This document shows, one piece after another, positions 46,763 through 57,444 of a stretch of 64,000 nt of DNA; within the stretch, counting starts at the first letter, position 1, and each line of letters starts with the position of its first letter. Position numbers and translations under genes: made by a program. The notes under the pieces are model-generated. The model ran no database searches, was not told the DNA's origin, and saw only the letters and a program-made list of their open reading frames with translations. Source of the DNA: Variovorax ginsengisoli. Lineage in GTDB: Bacteria > Pseudomonadota > Gammaproteobacteria > Burkholderiales > Burkholderiaceae_C. The stretch lies in NCBI RefSeq assembly GCF_030486595.1, contig NZ_JAUJZH010000040.1, positions 1 to 64,000 of the forward strand. The letters are read 5' to 3'.

Positions 46763-47794
46763 ATGAGGTCACGCCGCTTCACGACTCGAAATGGAACGGA
46801 ACTCGCCTTCTCGGCCCTCGGTCTGGGTACGGCACCCCTGGGCGACCTGTACGAACCGCTGGACGAGAAAACCTGCATCGTCACCATCGAACAGGCATAC
46901 GCCAGCGGGGTGCGCGTGTTCGACACCTCGCCGCACTACGGCAACGGTTTGGCCGAAGCGCGCGTGGGTGGAGGCCTGCGCCATCTGCCGCGCCAGGACG
47001 TGATCGTCTCGACCAAGATCGGGCGAGTCATGGATGCCTTTGCCAAGCCACCGCCGAAGAACCCCGAAGTTTTTTCGCCGGGCTTTGCCGGCGGCCATCC
47101 GCATGCGCCGCGCTTTGACTATTCCTACGACGGCACGATGCGTTCGGTCGAACAGTCTTTGCTGCGCACCGGCCTGGATCGCCTGGACATCCTCCTGATC
47201 CACGATTGCGACGTGTGGACGCACGGTCCAGTCGATGCGCCCGTGCGCTTCAAGGAGGTGATGGAGGGCGCCTACAAGGCGCTCGAGAGGTTGCGCAGCG
47301 AGAGGATCGTCGCGGCCATTGGGTTCGGCATCAACGAGTCCGACATCGCGGTGAAGTTCGCGAAGGCCGGCGATTTCGACGTGGCGATACTGGCGGGCCG
47401 CTACTCGCTGCTGATCCAGAACGCGTTGGACGAATTTCTGCCGCTGGCGCTCGAGAAGAACATCGGCGTGATGCTGGCCGGTGTGTTCAATTCCGGCATC
47501 CTCGCAACCGGCGCCGTGCCGGGCGCCAAGTTCGAGTATGGGCCGGCGCCCGAGAACATCATGGAGCGCGTGCGCAAGATCGAGGCGATCTGCGCAGCGC
47601 ATGCCACACCGTTGCGCCGCGCGGCGGTGCAGTTCGCGATGGCGCATCCCGCGGTCGTGACGGTGCTGCTCGGTGGCGTGACGCCACAGGAGGTCCAGGT
47701 CAACTCCACCGATGCCGATCAGCCCGTGCCGGCCGCACTGTGGCGCGACCTTCAGTCCGCCGGCCTGCTGAGTCCGGCCGCACCGATCGGCTGA
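46763..47794 (+). CDS. Aldo/keto reductase (D-threo-aldose 1-dehydrogenase-like)
   Basis: The product is 343 residues, starting MRSRRFTTRNGTELAFSALG, with GAGGAGAAACG before the ATG. AKR features are 'GLGTAPLGDLYEP', the catalytic-Asp/Tyr region 'VRVFDTSPHYGNGLAEARVG', STKIGR with the active-site lysine and the histidine in DILLIHD. The subfamily resembles L-fucose/D-threo-aldose and pyridoxal dehydrogenases, which oxidise free sugars to lactones. It is convergent with the sugar-type ABC transporter, consistent with sugar oxidation. Confidence 0.85.
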   Translation: MRSRRFTTRNGTELAFSALGLGTAPLGDLYEPLDEKTCIVTIEQAYASGVRVFDTSPHYGNGLAEARVGGGLRHLPRQDVIVSTKIGRVMDAFAKPPPKNPEVFSPGFAGGHPHAPRFDYSYDGTMRSVEQSLLRTGLDRLDILLIHDCDVWTHGPVDAPVRFKEVMEGAYKALERLRSERIVAAIGFGINESDIAVKFAKAGDFDVAILAGRYSLLIQNALDEFLPLALEKNIGVMLAGVFNSGILATGAVPGAKFEYGPAPENIMERVRKIEAICAAHATPLRRAAVQFAMAHPAVVTVLLGGVTPQEVQVNSTDADQPVPAALWRDLQSAGLLSPAAPIG

Positions 47795-47826
47795 GCTCCT
47801 TTTGCGGGCGCGCGTGGCCCAACGTG

Positions 47827-48884
47827 TCACTCGTTCGCGCTGCGCGCCCGTAGTCTGTCGAATAGCACCGCCACGATGATGAATCCTCCAACGAAGGTGC
47901 CCTGCCAGAAGGTACTGATGCCCAGAAGGATCAGGCTGTTGCGAATCACCTCGATCAAGGCCGCGCCCACCACGGCGCCGAAAGCCGTGCCGATGCCGCC
48001 CGCCAGGTTGGTTCCGCCGATGACGGACGCCGCGATCACCGACAACTCCATGCCCTGTCCCAGGCTGGTCGTCACAGTGCCGAGCCAGCCGACTTCGAGC
48101 ACGCCCGCAATGCCCGCGCACAGCGCGCAGAACATGTAGACGCTCACCTTCACCAACTTCACCGGCACACCCGTCATCGTCGCCGCACGTTCATTGCCGC
48201 CGATGGCATACAGGTGCCGGCCCCAGCGCGTCCAGCGAAACAGAAAGCTCGCGATCAGGAGCAGAACGATCAGGAAGAGAACCGGGCTCGGCACCCGGAT
48301 GGGGTCGACGAAGGGCAAGGACACGCTGACGAAGCCGCCACCCAGCGCGAGCAGTTTCGGCTGGTCCGGGCCGAACTCGTAGACCATGCGGTTGTTCGAC
48401 AGCACCATCGCGAGGCTGCGCACGATGGAAAGCATGCCCAGCGTGACCACGAACGGCGGCACGCCGATGTAGGCGATCATGAAGCCATTGATCGCACCCG
48501 CCAGCAACGATGCGCCCAGTGCCAGCGGAATCGCCACCCAGATCGATGTGCCCGTGTGCATCGTCATCCCGACCACCATGCCCGACAGCACGAGCACCGC
48601 GCCCACCGACAAGTCGATGCCCCCGGTAACGATGACGGCCGTCATTCCGATCGCAATGATCGCGACGAAGGCGAAGTTGCGAGTGACGTTGAAGAGGTTC
48701 TGCTGCGTCGCAAAGACATCGCTCGCGAAGGTGAGCACCACGAACGCGACAACGGCCGCCACCGAGACCCAGAAGGTCTGCTGGCTGACGAGCCAGCTCA
48801 GCCAGTTGCCATGCACGCGCCGGTCGATGCTGTCCTCGAGACTTGCGGCCATGTCGGACTGCCTTGTCGTTGGGTCGGGTGTGA

Positions 48885-48888
<4 letters not shown>
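47827..48888 (-). CDS. Ribose-type (RbsC/FrcC) ABC transporter permease
   Basis: The product is 353 residues with about nine or ten transmembrane helices. 'GGIDLSVGAVLVLSGMVVGM', 'PPFVVTLGMLSIVRSLAMVL', 'AIGGNERAATMTGVPV' and 'IGGTNLAGGIGTAFGAVVGA' are typical of the sugar permeases of this group. Its start overlaps the stop of the ATPase gene by four bases (ATGA). It is the last gene of the minus-strand binding protein-ATPase-permease operon. Confidence 0.9.
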
Positions 48889-49625
<737 letters not shown>

Positions 49626-49629
49626 GCGA

Positions 49630-50622
49630 TTACTTCGCCGGGCACTTGTCCAGATTGGTCGGCACGCATTCGTCCAGCCCGGTGTAGAGCGGGTCGGCGA
49701 CCTTCTTGCCACCAATGAGGTCGATCAGCACGGCGGGCGCGCGATGCCCCATTTCGAAGGGGCGTTGGCCGATCTGCGCATGGCTGCGGCCATTCTTCAG
49801 CGCGTCGAGCTGCGGCGGCAACGTGTCACCGGCGATGATGATCAGATCCTTTGACTTCAGCTTGGCCATCACCTGGTCCGTCACCTGTGCATACGCGGAC
49901 GGACCGAACTGGGCCCAGCCCCCCACGAGGATGAAGGCATTGAGCTTCGGGTTCTTGGTGAACACGTCCGACATCTGCTGGTTGGCCAGGTCGATCTGGT
50001 CATTGGTGAAGAGCGGACAGCCGTCGATCTCGGTCCAGCCGCCGTCACCCTTCAGCCGGTCGACCCCCTTCTTGCCGGCAATGGTGTCGCGAAAGCCGGC
50101 TGCACGGGCATTGATGTTGTCGGCGGCCACGTTGCCCAGTTGCATGCACACCGTGCCGCCCTTGGGATTGAGTTGCTTGAGGTGCTTGGCCATCAGCACG
50201 CCCATGTCGTAGTTGTTGGTGCCCAGGTAGGTCTTGCGCAGCGACCGGTCGGCCGCGGCAAGATCGGCGTCGATGGTCATGATCGGCATCTTCGGTGCCT
50301 TGGCCTTGAGCATGGTGGCCATGGCCGGCGCGTTGGAGGGCGAAATGGCGATGCCCGCCACGCCCTTGTTGATGAGGTCTTCGACGATCTGCACTTCGCC
50401 GGCCTCGTCCGCGCTCGATGCCGGCCCGGTGTACAGGCAGGTGTATTCGGAGCTTGGGTTTTCCTTGTTCCAGAGCGCGCAGCCATCGCCGAGCACGGTG
50501 AAGAAGGGGTTGTCCAGACCCTTGACCACGACCGCCAGGGTCTTCTTCTGGGCCATCGCCGGTGCGGCGACGAGAAGCGCCGCCAATGCTGCGCCGACAA
50601 ACTTGAGAAGCGACTTGTTCAT
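49630..50622 (-). CDS. Sugar ABC transporter periplasmic binding protein
   Basis: The product is 330 residues; AGGAGACACA precedes the ATG at 50622. A signal peptide (FVGAALAALLVAAPAMAQ) is followed by a type I sugar-binding fold: 'LAVVVKGLDNPFFTVLGDGC', 'DLINKGVAGIAISPSNAPAM' and 'KPAMAQKK'-like joints are absent, but 'TIDADLAAADRSLRKTYLGT' and 'LIIIAGDTLPPQLDAL' are present. Several cysteines (C53, C65) may form a disulfide. The substrate is probably a pentose, hexose or polyol. It is the first gene of the transporter operon. Confidence 0.88.
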   Translation of the reverse strand: MNKSLLKFVGAALAALLVAAPAMAQKKTLAVVVKGLDNPFFTVLGDGCALWNKENPSSEYTCLYTGPASSADEAGEVQIVEDLINKGVAGIAISPSNAPAMATMLKAKAPKMPIMTIDADLAAADRSLRKTYLGTNNYDMGVLMAKHLKQLNPKGGTVCMQLGNVAADNINARAAGFRDTIAGKKGVDRLKGDGGWTEIDGCPLFTNDQIDLANQQMSDVFTKNPKLNAFILVGGWAQFGPSAYAQVTDQVMAKLKSKDLIIIAGDTLPPQLDALKNGRSHAQIGQRPFEMGHRAPAVLIDLIGGKKVADPLYTGLDECVPTNLDKCPAK

Positions 50623-50797
50623 TGTGTCTCCTGGATTATTGGATATGCACAACTGTCGAAATCTCTTGCACCGCCGGCAAGCCGCGGATCTCTCCTGCGG
50701 CTGTTCGTGACCCAAGAGAAATCGGACTATAGGACCGAGGCTGGGCGCTGTCGAGCGTGTAGACCCGAACCGCGAGCAGGTGGCGGGCCTTTTTGGA

Positions 50798-51988
50798 CTA
50801 GCCCGCGCCGCTGGCGGTGACGCGCCAGACGACGTCGCCCACATCGTCAGCCACCAGTAGCGCGCCCTCGGGCCCGATCGCGACGCCGACCGGACGCCCG
50901 TACGACTCGCTTTCGTCGGGCGACAGGAAGCCTCCCAGGATGTCGCGCGGAAGGCCTGCCGGGAGGCCGCCCTCGAACGGCACGAACACGACCCGGTAGC
51001 CGCTGAGCTTGCTTCGGTTCCACGAGCCGTGCTGACCGATCGCCATGCCCGCGGGCCAGCCGGGCAGGGCGCCGGCGGGCAGCCAGCACAGGCTGAGCGA
51101 CGCAGTGTGCCCGCCGAGTGCGGAATCGGGTGTCAGCGCACGCGAGACCGCGGCCCGGTCCTGCGGCACGCGGTCGTCGACCGTGCGGAGCCAGTAGCAG
51201 TACGGCCAGCCGAAAAGCCGCCGTCGCGCACCGAGGTCAGGTAGTCGGGCGGCTTCTCGTCACCGAGGCCGTCGTGCTCGTTGACCACGGTCCACAATTG
51301 ACCGGTGGTCGGTTCCCAAGCGAGGCCGACCGGGTTGCGTAGGCGGCCCGCGTAAGTCCGGCTGCGACCGCTGGCGAGGTCGATCCCGTAGATGCAGGCG
51401 CGCCCGGTTTCGACCGTAGAGCCTGCTGCCGTCGGGGCTCGCGAGCAGGCTACGCGTCCAGTGGCCGCCCGGCTCGAATTCGTTCAGGCGGTGGCCCGGC
51501 GCGTCGATGCGCGTTGTGCCAGGGGTGTACGGGAACGCCACCACACCGTCGGTGTTGCCGACATAGAACACGTCGCCGATCAGCGCCATGCCGAAGGGCT
51601 GACTCAGATTCTCGAGCAGCGCCGAGCGGACCTCGGCGACGCCGTCGCGGTCGGCATCGCGCAGCAGCGTGATGCGATTCGGGCTCGGGCCGATCGCGGC
51701 GGCGCGCCGCATCGTGCTGACCATCGCATATTCGAACACCGATTTGATCGGGCCCGGTTCGAACAGCGCCTCGGCCACCGTCACGTCGCCGTTGGGCAGC
51801 ACGTGGATCCAGTGCGGATGCTGCAGTCCGGTGGCGAAAGCGCTGACCTCGAGACCGGGCGCCGGTGTTGGCTTGCGCCCGTCGGACCAGCCGCACGCAG
51901 CCGGCATCTTCAGTGTCGGGATGCGGCCCTGAGGGCGTGCGTCGGGGATCGTCGGCGCGGCTCCGACAGCCTGCGTCGGTTCGCCGGT
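50798..51988 (-). pseudogene. PQQ-type sorbosone dehydrogenase-like gene, frameshifted
   Basis: The N-terminal part (about 51900-51420) reads 'GLEVSAFATGLQHPHWIHVL', 'PNGDVTVAEALFEPGP' and 'PFGMALIGDVFYVGNTDGVV' as in L-sorbosone dehydrogenase-like beta propellers. Near 51410 the frame is lost; the next pieces (GIDLASGRSRT, NPVGLAWEPTT) occur in another frame. The C-terminal part (50798-51169) resumes with 'SLCWLPAGALPGWPAGMAIG', HGSWNRSKLSGYRVVFVPF and 'GRPVGVAIGPEGALLVADDV'. At least two frameshifts make it inactive as read. The family oxidises sugar aldehydes in the periplasm. Confidence 0.7.
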
Positions 51989-52495
51989 CTACATGCGCCG
52001 CCACTGCAGCGCCGCGTTGCCGGCCAGCACAACCATCTGCGCGAACACGTTCGACATGCTCATCGAGCTTTCTATCGTCGCTGGTCGATATTAAGCCGTG
52101 TCGGCTTCGTACACTCGCCCGCGATGCCGGGTCCTGCGTGGGGTCTGCGCAGAGACTACTACCGGTTCAGACTGGCTGCTGCCGGTCGCTTTTTGCAGCG
52201 GAACGACAGCGGTTACCGAGAGCCGACTTTGGCGATATTCCGGACAAGCGTCGGCTCTACGCCGGAACCTGACTTCGCTCGTCGGTCGGCGACGGGAAGT
52301 GGCAGAAGCGTCGGCCAACGACTGCTCTTCAATCGCGAAAACTGGCGTTCAGGGCCCGGTGCCGTCTTTCGTTTGGGAATCCACAAGGTCCGCTGCAACG
52401 GAAAGCGGGCGTTCGCAAAGCACGCAACGCGCCGCACGGGCTTGGCAGTGAAATGCTCTCTATGGCCAGCGCTGAAGTTAGCGCCGTGAGTGCGA
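51989..52495. other. Gap between the sorbosone-dehydrogenase remnant and the LysR gene
   Basis: The left end carries a 24-residue minus-strand frame (52063 to 51989) starting MSMSNVFAQMVVLAGNAALQ and ending WRRM, which looks like the last helix of a lost membrane protein. The remaining 430 bases have no credible gene. They contain no obvious operator or RNA gene. Confidence 0.4.
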
Positions 52496-53380
52496 TCAGC
52501 TTCTTGCCGCTTCGCCGTGGATCCATTCCAGAAACACCTTGACGGAGGGTCGCTTGGCGTGCCGTGGTGGATACACGGCGAAGTGCGCCTTGACCTTGAC
52601 GGCTTGATCGAGGCCGAACACAGGCTTCAGCTTGCGCTCGGCGATATGCTTGGCGGCGATCGTCGTGCTTTCAAGCGCGACGCCGAGGCCCTGAGTGGCG
52701 GCATCGAGCGACATCTGGGCCCGATCGAAGCGCACGGCGAACCAGTCCGGCGCCCGCTTGTCGCTGAACTGCCCAAACCAGTCCGACCACTGCACCACGC
52801 TGACATTGCTCTGAATCAGCTTCACGGTGGAAAGCTGATCGATGCGTTTCAGGCCGTGCTGCTTGATGAACGCAGGACTGGCGAGCGGCACGATGCGTTC
52901 CTCGAACAAGGGTTCCACCACCAGGTCGGGCCAGTTCGGTATGCCGTAGCGGATGTCGACGTCGGACTGTCCGAGGGCGAAATCGCTGGGCGTGTGCGCA
53001 GCTGACAAGTTGAGCGAGATGTCCGGGAAGGCCTGCGCGAAGCCGCGCAGCCGCGACATCAACCAGAGGCTCGCGATGCTGGGCGCCGAGTGCACATACA
53101 GGCTGTTGCTCACGCCTTGGCGCAAGTCGTCTGTCGCGGATGCGATGGCCAACAGCGCGCCGCCAACTTTCGACAGGTACATGTCCCCCGCAGCGCTCAG
53201 GCGCACGCCGTGCGCGCTGCGCTCGAACAACCTCACGCCGAGATGCGCTTCGAGTCGCGAGACCTGATGGCTGATGGCCGAGGCAGTGAGATTGAGCTCA
53301 GACGCTGCAAGCGCAAAGCTTCGTCGACGCGCTACCGCCTCGAACGCCTGCAGGTTGGTCACGGCGGGCAATGTGGACAT
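52496..53380 (-). CDS. GcvA-type LysR regulator
   Basis: The product is 294 residues, starting MSTLPAVTNLQAFEAVARRR. The helix-turn-helix is clear (FALAASELNLTASAISHQVS) and 'GVRLFERSAHGVRLSAAGDM' follows. The effector domain has the 'DVDIRYGIPNWPDLVVEPLF' and 'GLGVALESTTIAAKHIAERK' patterns of the GcvA group. It is divergent from the SDR-TRAP-transketolase genes, and a dyad with T-N11-A lies just upstream of its start, so it probably controls that operon. Confidence 0.88.
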   Translation of the reverse strand: MSTLPAVTNLQAFEAVARRRSFALAASELNLTASAISHQVSRLEAHLGVRLFERSAHGVRLSAAGDMYLSKVGGALLAIASATDDLRQGVSNSLYVHSAPSIASLWLMSRLRGFAQAFPDISLNLSAAHTPSDFALGQSDVDIRYGIPNWPDLVVEPLFEERIVPLASPAFIKQHGLKRIDQLSTVKLIQSNVSVVQWSDWFGQFSDKRAPDWFAVRFDRAQMSLDAATQGLGVALESTTIAAKHIAERKLKPVFGLDQAVKVKAHFAVYPPRHAKRPSVKVFLEWIHGEAARS

Positions 53381-53398
53381 AGGGTCAACCCGGTCGTT

Positions 53399-53417
53399 AG
53401 ATGAAAGAACGTCATCT
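53399..53417. promoter_or_regulatory. LysR-type operator before the SDR gene
   Basis: AGATGA (53399-53404) and TCATCT (53412-53417) form a perfect six-base inverted repeat with a seven-base spacer, containing T-N11-A (53402 and 53414). It lies 19 bases upstream of the LysR start and about 150 bases before the SDR gene. Confidence 0.5.
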
Positions 53418-53565
53418 TAGGCTGAAAACACTTCGCTTGTCGTCATGCTCGCACCGGAGGACCATTGGCCCCAATGCAACGAGACCACTTCGCTGCAGGC
53501 GGTCACAGACAACAAATTTGCATGTCCGCGCCGCAGCCGTTTCACACCACTCTGGAGACAAATCG

Positions 53566-54315
53566 ATGCTTCTCAAAGACAAAGCTATCGTCATCACCGG
53601 CGGCGCCGGCCTCAACGGTCTCGGATTCGCTACGGCGCGCCTGATGGCTGCCCACGGTGCACGGGTCGCCGTGCTCGACCTGGAGCGCGCCGACCCGGCG
53701 GCGGCGGCCGCGCAACTTGGCCCGGGCCATCTCGGCATCGTGGCCGATGTCACCGACAAGGCTTCATGCGATACCGCTGCCGCAGCGGTGCTCAAGGCAT
53801 TCGGTCGCATCGATGCGCTGGTCAACAACGCGGGCATCACGCAGCCGGTGAAGACGCTCGACATCAGCGGTTCGGACTACGACCGCGTACTCGACGTGAG
53901 CCTGCGCGGCACCTTGTACATGTCGCAGGCCGTCCTGCCGGCCATGCAGGAGCAAGAGAGCGGGTCGATCGTCTGCATCTCGTCGGTTTCCGCGCAGCGC
54001 GGCGGCGGCATTCTGGGCGGTCCGCACTACTCCGCGGCGAAGGCCGGTGTGCTGGGCCTGGCACGCGCGATGGCACGGGAGTTCGGTCCAGTCGGTATCC
54101 GCATCAACAGCATCACGCCCGGCCTGATCGGCACCGACATCATCAAAGGCAAGCTCACCGAAGAGAAGAAGGCCGAGATTGCCGAGACCATCCCGCTCGC
54201 CCGCCTGGGCCGCGCCGAGGACATTGCTGGCGCCTGCGTATTCCTCTCCAGCGACCTGTCGCTGTATTGCACGGGCATCACGCTCGACGTCAACGGCGGC
54301 ATGTTGATCCATTGA
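53566..54315 (+). CDS. Short-chain dehydrogenase/reductase
   Basis: The product is 249 residues with GGAG nine bases before the ATG. The NAD(P) motif is TGGAGLNGLGFAT, followed by the NNAGI motif. The catalytic residues are S in ISSVSAQRGG and YSAAK with Tyr and Lys. DLERADP at the end of the second strand suggests NAD(H) preference. It ends with the usual GADDIAGACVFLSS-like segment (RAEDIAGACVFLSSDLSLYC). It is the first gene of the plus-strand operon and probably oxidises a polyol or sugar acid before the transketolase step. Confidence 0.87.
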   Translation: MLLKDKAIVITGGAGLNGLGFATARLMAAHGARVAVLDLERADPAAAAAQLGPGHLGIVADVTDKASCDTAAAAVLKAFGRIDALVNNAGITQPVKTLDISGSDYDRVLDVSLRGTLYMSQAVLPAMQEQESGSIVCISSVSAQRGGGILGGPHYSAAKAGVLGLARAMAREFGPVGIRINSITPGLIGTDIIKGKLTEEKKAEIAETIPLARLGRAEDIAGACVFLSSDLSLYCTGITLDVNGGMLIH

Positions 54316-54357
54316 GTCATCAGCGACCGCTTTCACTTCTACAACCAGGAGACAGAC

Positions 54358-55389
54358 ATGACCGATCCCAAGCTCGCCCCTACCAAGTTCAACCGTCGGC
54401 AACTGCTGGCCGCAGGTGCAGCACTGCCCCTGTTCTCGATCCTCACGCGCCGTGCGGACGCGGCCGAGTTCGAACTCAAGTACGCCACCGGGCAAGACCC
54501 GACGCACCCCGTCAACGTGCGTGCCAAGGAAGCGCTCGACCGCATCCGCGAAGCCACCTCGGGTCGGGTCAACATCAAGCTGTTTCCGGCCAATCAGTTG
54601 GGCAGCGATACCGACCTGCTGACACAGGTGCGCAATGGTTCGGTCGAGTTCTTCAACCTCTCGTCGTTGATTCTGTCGACCTTCGTGCCAGTGTCGGGCA
54701 TGACCAGCGTTGGCTTTGCCTTCAAGAACTATGACGACGTGTGGAAGGCGATGGATGGCGATCTGGGCAACCATATTCGGGCCGAGATCGCGAAGACGCC
54801 CATCTTCACCGTGTCGAAGATCTGGGACAACGGCTTCCGTCAAATCACCTCTTCCGGAAAAGAGATCAAGACCGCAGCCGACCTGAAGGGCTTCAAGGTG
54901 CGCGTGCCTGCTGCGCCGCCGCTGACCTCCCTCTTCAAGGCGCTGGAGGCCGCCCCGTCGCCCATCAACTTCAACGAGGTCTACACCGCATTGCAGACGA
55001 AGGTGGTGGAAGGCCAGGAGAACCCGCTCGCCATCATCGCAACGGCGCGGCTCTATGAGGTTCAAAAGAGTTGCAGCCTGACCGGCCACGTCTGGGACGG
55101 CTACTGGGTGCTGGGCAACAAGCGCGCATTCGACAAGCTGCCGGTGGACGTGCAACAGGTCATCAAGCGGGAGCTCGACAAGTCCGCGACCGATCAACGG
55201 GTCGACGTTGCCAAGCTCAACACCAGCCTGATGACCGACCTCAAGGCCAAGGGCATCACCTTCCTCGACGTGCAGCAGGAAGACTTCCGCAAGAAGCTGG
55301 CGAGCACGGGCTTCTACGGCGAGTGGAAGTCAAAGTACGGCGCGGCGCCGTGGGAACTCCTCGAAAAGGTCTCCGGCAAGCTCGGTTGA
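54358..55389 (+). CDS. TRAP transporter periplasmic receptor (DctP type)
   Basis: The product is 343 residues. A twin-arginine-like signal (NRRQLLAAGAALPLFSILT) ends near ADAAEF. The DctP fold shows 'YATGQDPTHPVNVRAKEALD', GRVNIKLFPANQLGSDTDL, 'FKVRVPAAPPLTSLFKALEA' with the substrate-carboxylate arginine, and NFNEVYTALQTKVVEGQENP. It would bind an organic acid such as a sugar acid. GGAGAC precedes the ATG. Confidence 0.9.
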   Translation: MTDPKLAPTKFNRRQLLAAGAALPLFSILTRRADAAEFELKYATGQDPTHPVNVRAKEALDRIREATSGRVNIKLFPANQLGSDTDLLTQVRNGSVEFFNLSSLILSTFVPVSGMTSVGFAFKNYDDVWKAMDGDLGNHIRAEIAKTPIFTVSKIWDNGFRQITSSGKEIKTAADLKGFKVRVPAAPPLTSLFKALEAAPSPINFNEVYTALQTKVVEGQENPLAIIATARLYEVQKSCSLTGHVWDGYWVLGNKRAFDKLPVDVQQVIKRELDKSATDQRVDVAKLNTSLMTDLKAKGITFLDVQQEDFRKKLASTGFYGEWKSKYGAAPWELLEKVSGKLG

Positions 55390-55431
55390 CAGGTCGCTGC
55401 CTCGCTCCGGATGTCTCCGGGGCCCGGTGGA

Positions 55432-55447
55432 TCATTCATTCATTCAT
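55432..55447 (+). repeat. Tetranucleotide repeat (TCAT)4 upstream of the TRAP permease gene
   Basis: Four copies of TCAT lie in the 121-base gap between the receptor gene and the permease gene. Short tandem tetranucleotides can vary by slippage. Because it is about 65 bases before the start codon it could affect spacing or leader structure. Four units is few, so the effect is doubtful. Confidence 0.5.
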
Positions 55448-55510
55448 TTTGATCGGTGAGCCGCGCCTTGCTGCGCAGGCCCTCGGCCACCGTTCGCCCG
55501 AAAGAAAGCC

Positions 55511-57391
55511 ATGAACATTAGTAGTGATGAGCTTGAAGCGGCGAGCGCCGTGGCCAGGCGCGAGCCGATTGCCTGGCTGGAGACGCTGAACAAGGCGCTT
55601 GGCACGCTGATCGAAATTCCGGCCGCACTGTTGGTGCTGGCCGAGGTCGTCGTGCTGCTGGCAGGGGTGACGAGCCGCTACGTCTTTCACGAGCCGCTCG
55701 TGTGGTCTGACGAACTGGCATCGATCCTGTTCCTGTGGCTGGCGATGCTGGGGTCGATCGTTGCCTTCCAACGCGGCGAACACATGCGCATGACGGCGAT
55801 CGTCGGCAAGCTCGAACCCCGAAAACGAGCCTTCCTGGATCTGGTCGCCATCGCTGCGGCTATTGCGTTCCTCGCATTCGTGGTTCATCCTGCCTACGAG
55901 TTCGCGCAAGACGAGGTCTTTGTCACGACGCCGGCGATGGGCATCGTGAACTCCTGGCGGGCTTCGGCGTTGCCGATCGGCCTCGGGCTGATGTTGCTGG
56001 TCGGCGTCATCCAGATGTTCCGAATCGCCCGACTGAAGGACGCGCTTCTGGCGTTGGGCCTCGTCGCCCTCGTCATTGGGGCGATGGCGTTGGTAGGCCC
56101 GCTGTTCGCGAAGCTCGGCAACTGGAATCTGTTGCTCTTTTTCGTGGTTGGCGTTGGTGCACTGGTGCTGCTTGGGGTGCCGATCGCGTTCTCGTTCGGA
56201 CTGGCGACCTTCGGCTACATCGCGCTGACCACCACGACGCCGACTGTCGTTGTCGTCGGCCGCATGGACGAGGGCATGAGCCACCTGATCCTGCTTGCCG
56301 TTCCGCTGTTCGTGCTGCTGGGCCTGCTCATCGAAATGACCGGCATTGCCCGCGCCATGGTCAACTTCCTGGCCAACCTGCTGGGGCATGTGCGCGGTGG
56401 GCTGTCCTATGTGCTGATCGGCGCGATGTACCTGGTCTCGGGCATCTCGGGCTCCAAGGCGGCCGACATGGCAGCCGTGGCACCAGCCCTGTTCCCGGAG
56501 ATGCGCAAGCGGGGCGCGAAGCCTGGAGACCTGGTGGCCCTGCTTTCGGCAACGGGCGCGCAGACTGAGACGATCCCGCCGTCGCTGGTGTTGATCACGA
56601 TCGGCTCCGCGACGGGCGTCTCGATTGCAGCCCTGTTCACTGGGGGCCTGCTGCCGGGTGTCGTGGTGGGGGCGACGTTGGCCGCACTCGTGTGGTGGCG
56701 CTATCGGGGCGAGAACCTCAAGGGCGTGCGCAAGGCTTCCGGTCGCGAGATCGCCAAATCTTTCATGATTGCGATCCCGGCACTTGCTCTTCCGGTCGTC
56801 ATCCGCGCAGCGGTGGTCGAGGGCGTCGCCACGGCGACCGAGGTGTCCACAATCGGCATTGTCTACGCGGTGATTGCCGGGCTTCTCGTGTACCGTCAGT
56901 TCGACTGGAAGCGGGTCTATCCGATGCTGGTGAGTACAGCGTCGCTCTCCGGCTCGATCCTGTTCATCATCGGTGCCGCCACTGGCATGGCCTGGGCGCT
57001 GACGCAATCGGGATTCTCGACCGCTCTCGCCGACGCGATGAAAGCCTTGCCGGGCGGCGGGATCACCTTCATGGCGGTGTCGGTGGTGGCTTTCATCATC
57101 CTCGGCTCGGTGCTCGAAGGCATCCCCGCCATCGTGCTGCTTGGACCGCTGCTGTTCCCCATCGCCCGCCAAGTCGGCATCCACGAAGTGCACTACGCGA
57201 TGGTCGTGACCCTTGCGATGGGCATCGGTCTCTTTGCGCCGCCATTCGGCGTCGGCTACTACGCGGCGTGCGCCATCAGCCGGATTCATCCGAACGAGGG
57301 CATGAAGCCTATCGTGGGCTACATGGTCGCCTTGTTCCTCGGAACGGTTCTTGTCGCGGCGATCCCATGGATCTCCATCGGCTTCCTCTGA
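55511..57391 (+). CDS. Fused TRAP transporter permease (DctQ-DctM)
   Basis: The product is 626 residues. Residues 1-175 are the small DctQ subunit (four helices, with VTSRYVFHEPLVWSDELASI and FQRGEHMRMTAIVGKL). The rest is the large DctM subunit (about 12 helices, with VPLFVLLGLLIEMTGIARAM, 'GISGSKAADMAAVAPALFPE' and 'LLSATGAQTETIPPSLVLI'). Fused DctQM proteins are known. It works with the receptor encoded upstream to take up an organic acid using the sodium gradient. Confidence 0.9.
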   Translation: MNISSDELEAASAVARREPIAWLETLNKALGTLIEIPAALLVLAEVVVLLAGVTSRYVFHEPLVWSDELASILFLWLAMLGSIVAFQRGEHMRMTAIVGKLEPRKRAFLDLVAIAAAIAFLAFVVHPAYEFAQDEVFVTTPAMGIVNSWRASALPIGLGLMLLVGVIQMFRIARLKDALLALGLVALVIGAMALVGPLFAKLGNWNLLLFFVVGVGALVLLGVPIAFSFGLATFGYIALTTTTPTVVVVGRMDEGMSHLILLAVPLFVLLGLLIEMTGIARAMVNFLANLLGHVRGGLSYVLIGAMYLVSGISGSKAADMAAVAPALFPEMRKRGAKPGDLVALLSATGAQTETIPPSLVLITIGSATGVSIAALFTGGLLPGVVVGATLAALVWWRYRGENLKGVRKASGREIAKSFMIAIPALALPVVIRAAVVEGVATATEVSTIGIVYAVIAGLLVYRQFDWKRVYPMLVSTASLSGSILFIIGAATGMAWALTQSGFSTALADAMKALPGGGITFMAVSVVAFIILGSVLEGIPAIVLLGPLLFPIARQVGIHEVHYAMVVTLAMGIGLFAPPFGVGYYAACAISRIHPNEGMKPIVGYMVALFLGTVLVAAIPWISIGFL

Positions 57392-57444
57392 CCCCTTCAC
57401 CTCCCCGCTCACCCTCCCAACTCACCTCTAGCAAGGAGATTTTC

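Noticed and set aside
55436-57412. A 658-codon minus-strand frame opposite the TRAP permease
   Set aside because: It is an antisense shadow with very charged His/Gln/Arg-rich translation, typical of the complement of membrane-protein codons.
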